A stretch of 20,303 bases of DNA from a virus. This document shows positions 1 through 7,148 of this stretch, piece by piece. The notes below the pieces were generated by a model that saw only the letters and a list, made by a program, of their open reading frames with translations, was not told where the DNA came from and searched no databases. The translations under genes and the position numbers were made by a program. The stretch lies in IMG/VR virus record IMGVR_UViG_3300042945_000555, positions 1 through 20,303 of that record; one strand, written 5' to 3'. Each line of letters begins with the position of its first letter. Within the stretch, counting starts at the first letter, position 1.

Positions 1-147
1 CACTGGCGACAGATCAAAACCCTGCGCCACAGGACTACTGCTCCGCTTCGGGCGAACCCGTTTGGAGATAAACTTAAGCCCCTTTTGCATATGGGGCATA
101 GCCCAAGTTTTGCTCCACTCACGCGAATCCTGATCTGTCCAATCCAT
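1..147 (-). CDS. Partial small phage protein downstream of portal (3' end beyond window)
   Basis: An ATG at 147 opens 49 codons without a stop before the left edge of the window. The protein begins MDWTDQDSREWSKTWAM and continues with a basic stretch rich in Lys, Arg and Ser. It follows the portal gene on the same strand after a 57-base AT-rich gap, so it probably belongs to the head or structural operon. No Shine-Dalgarno sequence precedes the ATG; the upstream bases contain TATA-like boxes (TATACT, TATAGT). I do not recognise the family, and the missing C-terminus prevents a functional call. The open frame, its position and its strand support a real gene. Confidence 0.6.
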   Translation of the reverse strand, partial: MDWTDQDSREWSKTWAMPHMQKGLKFISKRVRPKRSSSPVAQGFDLSPV

Positions 148-204
148 TAATAAAGTCTAACTATACGCAGATTCTAACTTTGTCTAGTATAAATATATTA
201 AAAA
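148..204 (-). promoter_or_regulatory. AT-rich spacer with TATA-like boxes, possible promoter
   Basis: This 57-base spacer between the portal stop and the next start is very AT-rich. On the minus strand it holds TATACT (190-185) and TATAGT (165-160), the latter 12 bases before the ATG at 147. I see no matching -35 hexamer and no hairpin that would make a terminator. It may carry a promoter for the left-edge gene, but the evidence is only the -10-like boxes and the composition. Confidence 0.2.
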
Positions 205-2481
205 TTAAGCTGTTTGTGCAGCCATCGGGGGTCGGCCAGCGGGCCTTGCCGTTTTCTCAAGAATAGAACTGCGGGTTTTAAGATCATTAAGAGCCATCTG
301 CTGACGGATCGTTTCCATCTTCTGTTGATGAGTTTCTTGGTTCATCATGCGTTTTTCCTGCATTTCCGCCAGCTTGAGTTGCGCCTTTTGCATTTCCATT
401 TCCATCTTGGGATCAATCTGTCCCTGCGGCTGTTGCCCAGCTTGCATAGCCTGTTCTTGTGCTTTGGTCTGTTGGGCCATCATGCGATTGATCACCTGTT
501 GCTCAAGCTCATCGATATAAGCTGTGAGGTTCTGGAGTTGGCGCTTGAGTTCGCGAACTTCTTGCGCCCTATAGCTATTGTTAGAGAAGAAGACAAGGTG
601 TTCGGTCACATGGTCTGCGGCTGGACGCAAGATCTGCATTGCTTGCTCATCAGCCATTTGCTGTTGGCGATGGGCCTCAATGATCTCGGCAATCATCGGG
701 ATATGGGCCTCAATATGCACAGCATGGTTTTGGCTATCGTGAACCATCTGCGGAATGCCCTGACGGAGGTTGCCGTTCTCAAGGTTGGCGATATCAAAAT
801 CCACCACACGGCGCGGGCCTTTGTCGGAGACGAAAAGGTTGACCTTCTGCCAGCCCACACCAGAGATACCAGCAATGACGGAACGCAGGGTATTTTCTTT
901 GCCCTTCTCGTCCATCAAGGAATAAAGCTCCATGAGTTGCTTGCTCGCCATTTCGGTCATCACGGGGCTTCCATCACCCATGGCGCGGAATGCTGTAACC
1001 TTGAGGAACTGGCGCATACGCTCAATAGAGACCCCTCGACGCGCACAACGGCGGCGGAATTCAAGGGCGAGTTGCCCGCCCTTATCATTAGCAGTAAGCA
1101 GAGGATTGACAGCCCTGCGGTATTGTTCGGTCAAAAGCTTGTTGTAAGGAGTGTAAAAAAGTTCCAGTGCTGCGGCGTTGAGCGTTGACTCTTGGCGGGC
1201 TTGCTGGACAACTTCCGTAGCAGAGCGGGCTTGGCCGTCTGGAGTAGCCTGACGCGAACGATAGCTACCCGTATTATTCTGCAACACTTGACTCATCAGA
1301 TTATAGACAGGAAGACCCTGCGTAGCAATCGAAGGCGGTTGAAGTTGTATCGGGGTTAACCCACTAGGGATGAACGTATAAGGCCCGACCTCAATGTATT
1401 GAAAGTCTTGGATGGCCTCGGCGTCACCCTGTAACTGGATAAGTCCAGACGTAATCGCGGCTTGTGCCGATTGACAGAGAACGCGATTGGAAATCTGGAT
1501 CTGGTTGTAGATCTTCTGCTTGAGTCCGCGAATTGTGTGGAACGTCCCCTGTCCGACTCCGTAGGTGAAGATGACGAAGCACTGGTTGACATTTCCATAG
1601 CGGCTGTAGCGTTCGTAGAGGAAATCCGAAGAATCGCGGGAACCGATAAGTTGGGTAAACTTGCCATCAAATTCGCGGTTGTAGCCATAGATTAGCTGGG
1701 CGCGGTGGTAAGCTGATTCTCCAGCATAAAGGTCATTCTCCTTGATTTCGCGCTCAAAGTCTTCCCAGTGGGCGGTGTAATTTTTCCACTGATCGCGCTT
1801 GGTCGAAGCTTTCCAGATAGCCTGTTTAACGGCATTGAGATTCCAGCCCAGTTCTTTCGCGGCTTTGGGATTGCGGATATAGCGGTAAAGCTCGCTCACA
1901 CTCATGGAGCGTTGGACGATAGCAACTTCAATAGACTCATCTGATACTTTTGTATCACGGGCCACCTTGAAGTCTTTGAGTCCGCATGGTTCCCAGAAGA
2001 TTGACCTTTCATCGGGCCACATGGCCACCCCGACCCCGTCACCCACAAACTCGCGGGAAAGAAGCTGCATGTTGTAGGCATGGTCGCTCCATTCTTTAAG
2101 CATCCAATCAAATTCCTCAGAGATGATCTCGGAATCCTCATTGGAGTCCCCCTGATAGGATTCCATAATGACATTGGCAATGCGAGGCACCCCGTTCTGG
2201 AGTTCGATATACGGGGCCAAGGCGGCTTCCATGATGGCATTGGCTTCCCCGAAGTTGGCATTGACCACATGGGTTAATCCCTTGCTTTTCAGTTCTTCGG
2301 CATCGTAGGGGGCCTCGCCGTTGACCAAGGCTTGCGCCCGCGCCCGAAGATACGCCGCATCCTCATCTTGTTCGATATACTTGTTGGCGATTGCCACAAG
2401 GCTATCCGAAGATTTAATGCGTTTTTTCGGGGGACTACCACTCTCTGGTAGATTTTCCAGTTCTGCGTTACCTGTTGCCAT
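205..2481 (-). CDS. Phage portal protein (podovirus/P22-like size)
   Basis: Encodes a 758-aa protein that would form the dodecameric ring at the capsid vertex through which DNA is packaged and ejected. Support comes from the overall character: a long mixed alpha/beta N-terminal and central part, a central region rich in Gln and aromatic residues (around 300-450), and a C-terminal helical and coiled-coil tail from about residue 640, extremely rich in Gln, Met, Lys and Glu and ending in a Pro/Ala-rich tip, as is common in portals of about 700-750 aa. The ATG at 2481 has no Shine-Dalgarno sequence; a TTGACT-N17-TAGACT pair lies just upstream. Unusually, the gene is separated from the large terminase by about 10 kb of fibre genes. 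The family call rests on recall of portal-like sequence, not on a catalytic motif, because portals have none. Confidence 0.8.
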   Translation of the reverse strand: MATGNAELENLPESGSPPKKRIKSSDSLVAIANKYIEQDEDAAYLRARAQALVNGEAPYDAEELKSKGLTHVVNANFGEANAIMEAALAPYIELQNGVPRIANVIMESYQGDSNEDSEIISEEFDWMLKEWSDHAYNMQLLSREFVGDGVGVAMWPDERSIFWEPCGLKDFKVARDTKVSDESIEVAIVQRSMSVSELYRYIRNPKAAKELGWNLNAVKQAIWKASTKRDQWKNYTAHWEDFEREIKENDLYAGESAYHRAQLIYGYNREFDGKFTQLIGSRDSSDFLYERYSRYGNVNQCFVIFTYGVGQGTFHTIRGLKQKIYNQIQISNRVLCQSAQAAITSGLIQLQGDAEAIQDFQYIEVGPYTFIPSGLTPIQLQPPSIATQGLPVYNLMSQVLQNNTGSYRSRQATPDGQARSATEVVQQARQESTLNAAALELFYTPYNKLLTEQYRRAVNPLLTANDKGGQLALEFRRRCARRGVSIERMRQFLKVTAFRAMGDGSPVMTEMASKQLMELYSLMDEKGKENTLRSVIAGISGVGWQKVNLFVSDKGPRRVVDFDIANLENGNLRQGIPQMVHDSQNHAVHIEAHIPMIAEIIEAHRQQQMADEQAMQILRPAADHVTEHLVFFSNNSYRAQEVRELKRQLQNLTAYIDELEQQVINRMMAQQTKAQEQAMQAGQQPQGQIDPKMEMEMQKAQLKLAEMQEKRMMNQETHQQKMETIRQQMALNDLKTRSSILEKTARPAGRPPMAAQTA

Positions 2482-2491
2482 TAAAGTAGAA

Positions 2492-2520
2492 AGTCTAGGT
2501 TAGTTGTTGGTTTAAGTCAA
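2492..2520 (-). promoter_or_regulatory. Candidate sigma70-type promoter for the portal gene
   Basis: On the minus strand TTGACT (2520-2515) is followed after exactly 17 bases by TAGACT (2497-2492), matching the bacterial housekeeping consensus at 5/6 and 4/6 positions. It lies in the 43-base gap between the signal-peptide fibre gene and the portal gene. The -10 box is 10 bases from the portal ATG, so transcription would start about 4 bases before the start codon and give a nearly leaderless message. Single matches of this quality also arise by chance. Confidence 0.35.
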
Positions 2521-2524
2521 TTTG

Positions 2525-3355
2525 TTAGTCAATTACATCTATGAATGTGCCATATACCGAAAAATAGGCACTATTTGCGTTTGTATTAGTTGTAAACAAC
2601 CCTACATCAAAAGCAGAAAGGTTTTGACCAGCGTTATTGGTTGGGCCTCCCAAAATAGTAGCATTGGTATTGTTGGTTGGTGCTGCGGAATTTAGACCAA
2701 CGTAAAGTTTAACCTCTCCATTGGTTTTATTTTGTTCTACACCAATCCAAAATCTTTGATCTTCTGTTCCAATATTAACCCATGATCCGTTTGTATTGGT
2801 TGTTCCATTGTGGGCAATTAGCCTAACCTGATTGGTTGATCCCCCAGATTTGGACAATTCAAAACCAACCGCCCTGTTTATTGGATATTCCGCAATATTT
2901 GTTGCAGACGGCCAATTATTTCCCAAAACGGCCCGCACTGTTCCGTGGCTTGGAACAGCCTCAAATCTTACCCAAATAAAATGACTATCACTTCCAAATA
3001 GGGTTCCCGATCCAGCGGCACCTCTAGAATTTACATCGCGAGCCAAACGAATGGCAGTTTTCCCAGATGCATTTGTTCCAGAAACTTCTGTTGCTATAAT
3101 TGAATTTGAAACCTCCAATGTTCCGTTTATATTTTCAGTCAAAAGATTGGCAAAAGTTGGAATTGTTCTGTTGAAAATGCGATCATTAAAATAAGAGGTT
3201 GACGCAACAACACTGTTGATTGAGTTAGAGTTGGCCGTCCAAAAATTAGTTGGACGCTGAACTGTATTATTGGTGTCTACCATGACAGCGCGGAAGTTGG
3301 TTTGGCCATAGGCCAAACCTGAAATTAGAAAAAAAATTACGATAAATAGTTTCAT
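2525..3355 (-). CDS. Signal-peptide-bearing fibre-like protein (second copy of PTNFW module)
   Basis: Encodes 276 aa. The ATG at 3355 is chosen because it gives a clear Sec signal peptide: Lys at position 2, hydrophobic FIVIFFLISGLAYG, and likely cleavage near residue 17 (AYG-Q). It also lies 4 bases after the stop of the tailspike gene. Residues 22-41 contain a module ending in PTNFW at 35-39, the same residue numbers as in the fibre gene at 10194-12215. The rest is Asn/Thr/Ser-rich and looks beta-rich, with jelly-roll-like patterns (FIWVRFEAV, RFWIGVEQN, GEVKLYVG) that resemble LamG or lectin-type domains. The gene is AT-rich like its upstream neighbour. It is probably a host-binding or exported adhesin-like product, but function is inferred from context. 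A signal peptide on a virion tail protein is unexpected. Confidence 0.7.
   Translation of the reverse strand: MKLFIVIFFLISGLAYGQTNFRAVMVDTNNTVQRPTNFWTANSNSINSVVASTSYFNDRIFNRTIPTFANLLTENINGTLEVSNSIIATEVSGTNASGKTAIRLARDVNSRGAAGSGTLFGSDSHFIWVRFEAVPSHGTVRAVLGNNWPSATNIAEYPINRAVGFELSKSGGSTNQVRLIAHNGTTNTNGSWVNIGTEDQRFWIGVEQNKTNGEVKLYVGLNSAAPTNNTNATILGGPTNNAGQNLSAFDVGLFTTNTNANSAYFSVYGTFIDVID
3299..3319. repeat. Perfect 9-bp inverted repeat in signal-peptide codons
   Basis: The arms GGTTTGGCC (3299-3307) and GGCCAAACC (3311-3319) are perfect inverted copies with a 3-base loop. The element covers codons 13-19 of the fibre-like gene on the minus strand, across the predicted signal-peptide cleavage region. 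It could fold into an mRNA hairpin near the 5' end, but it has no U-tract and is not a terminator. It may simply follow from the coding sequence GLAYGQT. Confidence 0.5.
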
Positions 3356-3359
3356 AGTA

Positions 3360-5984
3360 TTACGGTTCCCAGAATGAAATAGCTTTCCAGTCAGCAGAAG
3401 ATGATGTTCCCGCTCCGATATAGGCAATACCTGTAGATGTATTGATGTATTGTTGGCCAATAAATTCGGGAGCAGATGTGGGTGCGGATGTTGCTAATTC
3501 AGGATCTCCAGACCCAACAATATTTCCAGAAGTTCCCCCAGAACGAGAAACCGACTTTATTCCTTGTTTAAATTTTAATTCAATTCCATTAGAAGGGGCG
3601 GCAACTGGCCCATCAACCCTTAACAAGGAAAGTGTTGTGATATCGTATATTTCTGTATTTGCTTTTACAAAAATTGGAGATGCATATCCACTTCCACCAC
3701 TATTAACCGCTACCGAAGTAACTTGATTGCCAGAAACGGATGCCGTAAACAATGCTCCAGATCCGCGAATTGGAGAAACAAACGAGGACGGCGCAACAAC
3801 AGCCGTTGGGGGCGAGGTATAATTTGATCCTCCGCTTGTAACAACAACACTTCCAGAGTCAATAATTCCATTAGTTGCCGTGCAATATCCAGCAGCACCA
3901 GACCCACCACCGCCGCTAAACGAAAGAGCGAATCTAGTTGTAATGTTATCCACATAAAGAAACACATTAGATCCATTCCAATAAACCTTAGAAATAATTG
4001 GAGATATCGTTGATGTGTGAATATGTTGCGATATTGAAAGACGCAAATCAGTTGCTGCATTATATCCGCTGGATGCAACGCTAAATTTTGTATGCTGTAA
4101 TTTATAATTTGAAGTGTCGTTTGCTATATTACTTCCATACTGAGACTGACCCCCAACCCCTATTGTGTAAGTAAATGCACTATTTCTACTTGCAACCATT
4201 CCAATTTTATACCATCCAATCTGAGTCGGATAAAATGGAAGTTCAACATCTTCTAAAAATACATGCTCAAGTCCATCAGCCACTGGAGAAGCATACGTTC
4301 TTTCTACATTAATTAATGTAAGTCCTTTTGATGTTTTTTTAGTATCTGCTCCACCAACCCGCATAAAGGCAAAATCCCATCCTTCAATACGATTGTTAAT
4401 AAATTGAGCTTCAGTATCGTTAAGAATTGCTGCATATTTTTTTGATGCGTTTTGTTTTGCTTTTAAAACGCATCTATTATTGGATACAACAATATTTGTA
4501 GCATTGCTAGAACCACCAAGATTTATTGCGTTGTGACCATTAAAATTAACATTTGATCCCGTTCCAATATTTCCGTCCCAAGTGTGGTTTGTATTGTCTG
4601 GAAGATTGTGTGCAACAATATAATTTCCATCAATAAGAATATTATCGCCTCCCGATATGCTGATTCCAGTAAGATCCCTATTTTCTAGAGGTAATGATTC
4701 TGGAAAAACTATTTCATTGTTTTGTATTCTTCCGTTTCCAAGTAAAACACCAATTCCGCCCTCGCAATATTTAATAAGATTATTTGAAATAATTCCATCC
4801 CAATTAGTCGTTAATATTGCAACAATTCCATTTCTTGTGTATCCTCCAAGCGGAGATGTTCCATCAATAATGTTATTGGAAATCAAAGAATAAGACTTAT
4901 TCTTTATTGGTGGCGAGTTAAATCCAAAATCATTAATTGCTTCATATGTAAAATATGAAATTGAATTATTTGTAATAATTCTTTTCTTCTGTCCACCAAT
5001 TGCAATTGGGCCGTCTCCACACCTAAACACTGTAAAGTCACCGCTTGCTATATTTGCAATTGGGGAAAAATCTGTTGGCCCGCATATTCCAATGTTTCCA
5101 TCAATATATGCGGTTTGTATCGCTTCTCCGCCACTGGCACAAAAAATACCAGCAATCATAGGCTCGCCACCATTGGATGATCCAGCAGAAGCCGCTCCCC
5201 ATGTTTGTCTGCAATAGTTTCTAACAAAATAAACATTCTCAGAATCGTAAATTTTTAAACCAGTAAAAAAATCCCAAAATTCACAATCATAAAATGCAGA
5301 ATATTGTCCACGCTTTCCTCCGTTGTTTATCAAGTGAAAAGCATAAGTGTTTGCAAAAGGCACCCTTGTTTGTGATTGTGAAGATGCTTTTAATGGTCTT
5401 TCGCCAGTTCCGCCAAATCTACTTTTGAAAATAATATTTTCGCAGTAAACGTTTATTTTCCCCTCAACCCAAAAAAAGTTAATGTAGCTGTTATTAGGCG
5501 CGGGATTTTCATCGTTCCCCCAAAGACCTGATGTCAAAACAGCTTTTTCGCCAAGCAAAATTAATTGGCGTTCGGTATTGGTTGTGTTTAACACGTTTAT
5601 AATGTCTTTTTGAACCAGACCAGTAGAACCAAAATTTCTGCTATATGATCCTGTTCCATCTGTGAATGTGGCAAGTTCATAAGTCCCAGATGGAAAAAAT
5701 ACGGCTTTATTATTAGCCACCGCATAAGCCACAGCGGAACGAATGGCTGGCGCGTCATTCGCAATTCCATTGCCAACAGCCCCAAAATCTTTGACGTTTA
5801 CGGAATCGGCAAATCTAGCGGATAACGTCCTTGCAGTATTCGACCCCGAAGCCAAAACACTACCACTTCCTGCTGTAGATGACGGCAATGCCCCGACAAT
5901 ACGGCTATCATCTCCTTCCGCATAGGTGCCTGCGGTGATGCCAGCTACTACTGGTAATGGGTAATATGCAGAGAGGGAGGCCAT
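3360..5984 (-). CDS. Tailspike with pectate-lyase-like beta-helix, possible depolymerase
   Basis: Encodes 874 aa. A short N-terminal head (1-60) carries the tail-module phrase GDDSRIVGALPSS. Residues 62-103 (VNVKDFGAVGNGIANDAPA, then KAVFFPSGTYEL) are the signature start of the Pectate_lyase_3 right-handed beta-helix of phage tailspikes. Many NN/NNxI turns between about 290 and 540 (SNNIIDG, SNNLIKY, QNNEIVF) fit successive helix coils. Two copies of a GGSxYxSP pattern occur at 718-725 and 763-770, and the C-terminus (838-874, APEFIGQQYINTSTG) resembles fibre tips. By family such spikes bind and often cleave host polysaccharide outside the cell; I cannot identify catalytic residues. The central part is far more AT-rich than the neighbouring genes, suggesting an exchanged domain. 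The ATG at 5984 has no Shine-Dalgarno sequence but has TATACT 9 bases upstream. Confidence 0.85.
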   Translation of the reverse strand: MASLSAYYPLPVVAGITAGTYAEGDDSRIVGALPSSTAGSGSVLASGSNTARTLSARFADSVNVKDFGAVGNGIANDAPAIRSAVAYAVANNKAVFFPSGTYELATFTDGTGSYSRNFGSTGLVQKDIINVLNTTNTERQLILLGEKAVLTSGLWGNDENPAPNNSYINFFWVEGKINVYCENIIFKSRFGGTGERPLKASSQSQTRVPFANTYAFHLINNGGKRGQYSAFYDCEFWDFFTGLKIYDSENVYFVRNYCRQTWGAASAGSSNGGEPMIAGIFCASGGEAIQTAYIDGNIGICGPTDFSPIANIASGDFTVFRCGDGPIAIGGQKKRIITNNSISYFTYEAINDFGFNSPPIKNKSYSLISNNIIDGTSPLGGYTRNGIVAILTTNWDGIISNNLIKYCEGGIGVLLGNGRIQNNEIVFPESLPLENRDLTGISISGGDNILIDGNYIVAHNLPDNTNHTWDGNIGTGSNVNFNGHNAINLGGSSNATNIVVSNNRCVLKAKQNASKKYAAILNDTEAQFINNRIEGWDFAFMRVGGADTKKTSKGLTLINVERTYASPVADGLEHVFLEDVELPFYPTQIGWYKIGMVASRNSAFTYTIGVGGQSQYGSNIANDTSNYKLQHTKFSVASSGYNAATDLRLSISQHIHTSTISPIISKVYWNGSNVFLYVDNITTRFALSFSGGGGSGAAGYCTATNGIIDSGSVVVTSGGSNYTSPPTAVVAPSSFVSPIRGSGALFTASVSGNQVTSVAVNSGGSGYASPIFVKANTEIYDITTLSLLRVDGPVAAPSNGIELKFKQGIKSVSRSGGTSGNIVGSGDPELATSAPTSAPEFIGQQYINTSTGIAYIGAGTSSSADWKAISFWEP

Positions 5985-6025
5985 TGACTATTTAGTATAT
6001 CTGGATTCGGGGTTGGAGGCGACTA

Positions 6026-6472
6026 TTATGTTTCGGGGTTCGGGCTGGCGAGGTCAGCCACCGCCTCGGCACTCGCCTCCGCAAAGCTCGCCTGCGGCTG
6101 GCCGAAAGCCTCCGCTGGTGCGGGTGTCGGGGATGCGGCCCATGAAAGCATCACGCCCTCCAGCCATGTCTTCGCGGCGGTCATCTTCGCGCCGAGGGGT
6201 TTGCCTGCTTGGAGCAGGGCCATTTCAAAACGCTGCAATGCGAGCGTCTGGTAGGGCGAGAAGTATTGGCTGACGGCTTGTTCGGCGGTGATTGTCGCCA
6301 CAGGCGGCACACTCCAAGCTCCATCCTGCCACACGGCATCCGCTGACGGCGCGGCGGGCTGCTCGGCCCAATCATCAGCCTTCGGATTGCCAGCGGCCAC
6401 CCAAGCAGCCATCTGCTCGCCAAGGTCACGGACATCGTTGGGGTCGGAAATGCGGTAGTAGAGATTAGGCAT
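6026..6472 (-). CDS. Small protein of the fibre operon, unknown function
   Basis: Encodes 148 aa, beginning MPNLYYRISDPNDVRDLGEQ. The ATG at 6472 is preferred because it overlaps the stop of the LamG-like gene by 8 bases; a longer TTG-started version from 6493 lies fully inside that gene's frame-shifted end and is less likely. The middle is helical (AEQAVSQYFSPYQTLALQRF) and contains a Trp-rich patch (DDW, AVWQDGAW). The last 30 residues are Ala/Pro/Glu-rich and low complexity. Its place between a lectin-like gene and a tailspike suggests a fibre component or a fibre assembly factor, but I do not recognise the family. The gene is G+C-rich, in contrast to the following tailspike gene. Confidence 0.7.
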   Translation of the reverse strand: MPNLYYRISDPNDVRDLGEQMAAWVAAGNPKADDWAEQPAAPSADAVWQDGAWSVPPVATITAEQAVSQYFSPYQTLALQRFEMALLQAGKPLGAKMTAAKTWLEGVMLSWAASPTPAPAEAFGQPQASFAEASAEAVADLASPNPET

Positions 6473-7148
6473 AAACTCGCGGATGATCGACAACAGTTGT
6501 CGAGTTGTTGGTAAGGGTGTTCCCCTTGAGATCGATTAAATCGCGAACCAACGGCGCATACAGCACAAGCCCCTGTGGCGATACTTTGTCGGGCGTCATA
6601 CCATCGGCCAAAGACGCCACTTCGTCGGCGGAAAGCGTGGTGTTGTAGATAGCGACTTCGGCCATGCGGGCATTGGCTGGAAATTGAAACCCAGAAAATG
6701 CGCGGCGTCCTATTTCTACGGCGGCGGTTTGTTGATTGATTGGGCCGACCGCAACTGTGGAAAATGCTTCTTGCGAGCCATTAACATACAGCCTCAATTC
6801 AGAGGTGCCATCCGTGACAAATTTGTAGGTAAGGCAAACGTGATACCATGTATCGGTAGCGCCGACTGTAGTGCTGTTAAGCGTAGTCGAAGTTGTGTTG
6901 TTCTTAAAAACCTCACAGTAAAATCTGTTGGCTGTTCCACTAAATGCTTGCCTCATCAGCGTATAGCATCGTGTGGTCGAACTTGCATCGCGGGTCACAT
7001 ACATATGGGCCGTTTGCCCCACAGCCGAAGATGTGGGATAAACCCAACACGCTACGCTCATGTTGTTTTGCGGATTCAGTGCAGCCGCATTGCCGCAAGC
7101 GATATATTGGCCCACGGTGTCGCTTGTTCTGGCGAATGCCCTTGCCAT
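6465..7148 (-). CDS. LamG/concanavalin-A-like lectin protein
   Basis: Encodes 227 aa with the hallmarks of a Laminin_G_3-type beta-sandwich: an early strand pair NMSVACWVYPTS (29-40), the phrase TWYHVCLTY (100-108) followed by ELRLYVNG (117-124), and the closing RMAEVAIYNTTLSADEVASL (161-180). These domains bind carbohydrate and are common at tips or sides of phage tails and on minor capsid decorations. The start overlaps the previous stop as TAATG (1 base), implying translational coupling to the long fibre gene. There is no signal peptide. The protein ends with LYAPLVRDLIDLKGNTLTNN, another familiar LamG tail phrase. The ligand is unknown. Confidence 0.85.
   Translation of the reverse strand: MARAFARTSDTVGQYIACGNAAALNPQNNMSVACWVYPTSSAVGQTAHMYVTRDASSTTRCYTLMRQAFSGTANRFYCEVFKNNTTSTTLNSTTVGATDTWYHVCLTYKFVTDGTSELRLYVNGSQEAFSTVAVGPINQQTAAVEIGRRAFSGFQFPANARMAEVAIYNTTLSADEVASLADGMTPDKVSPQGLVLYAPLVRDLIDLKGNTLTNNSTTVVDHPRVYA

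Noticed and set aside
214-1188. Plus-strand open frame of 324 codons opposite the portal gene
   Set aside because: Its sequence is Leu/His-rich (for example HLLLMSFLVHHAFFLHF) and mirrors the Gln/Met/Glu-rich portal C-terminus. This is what the reverse complement of such codons gives. The portal frame is longer and family-like.
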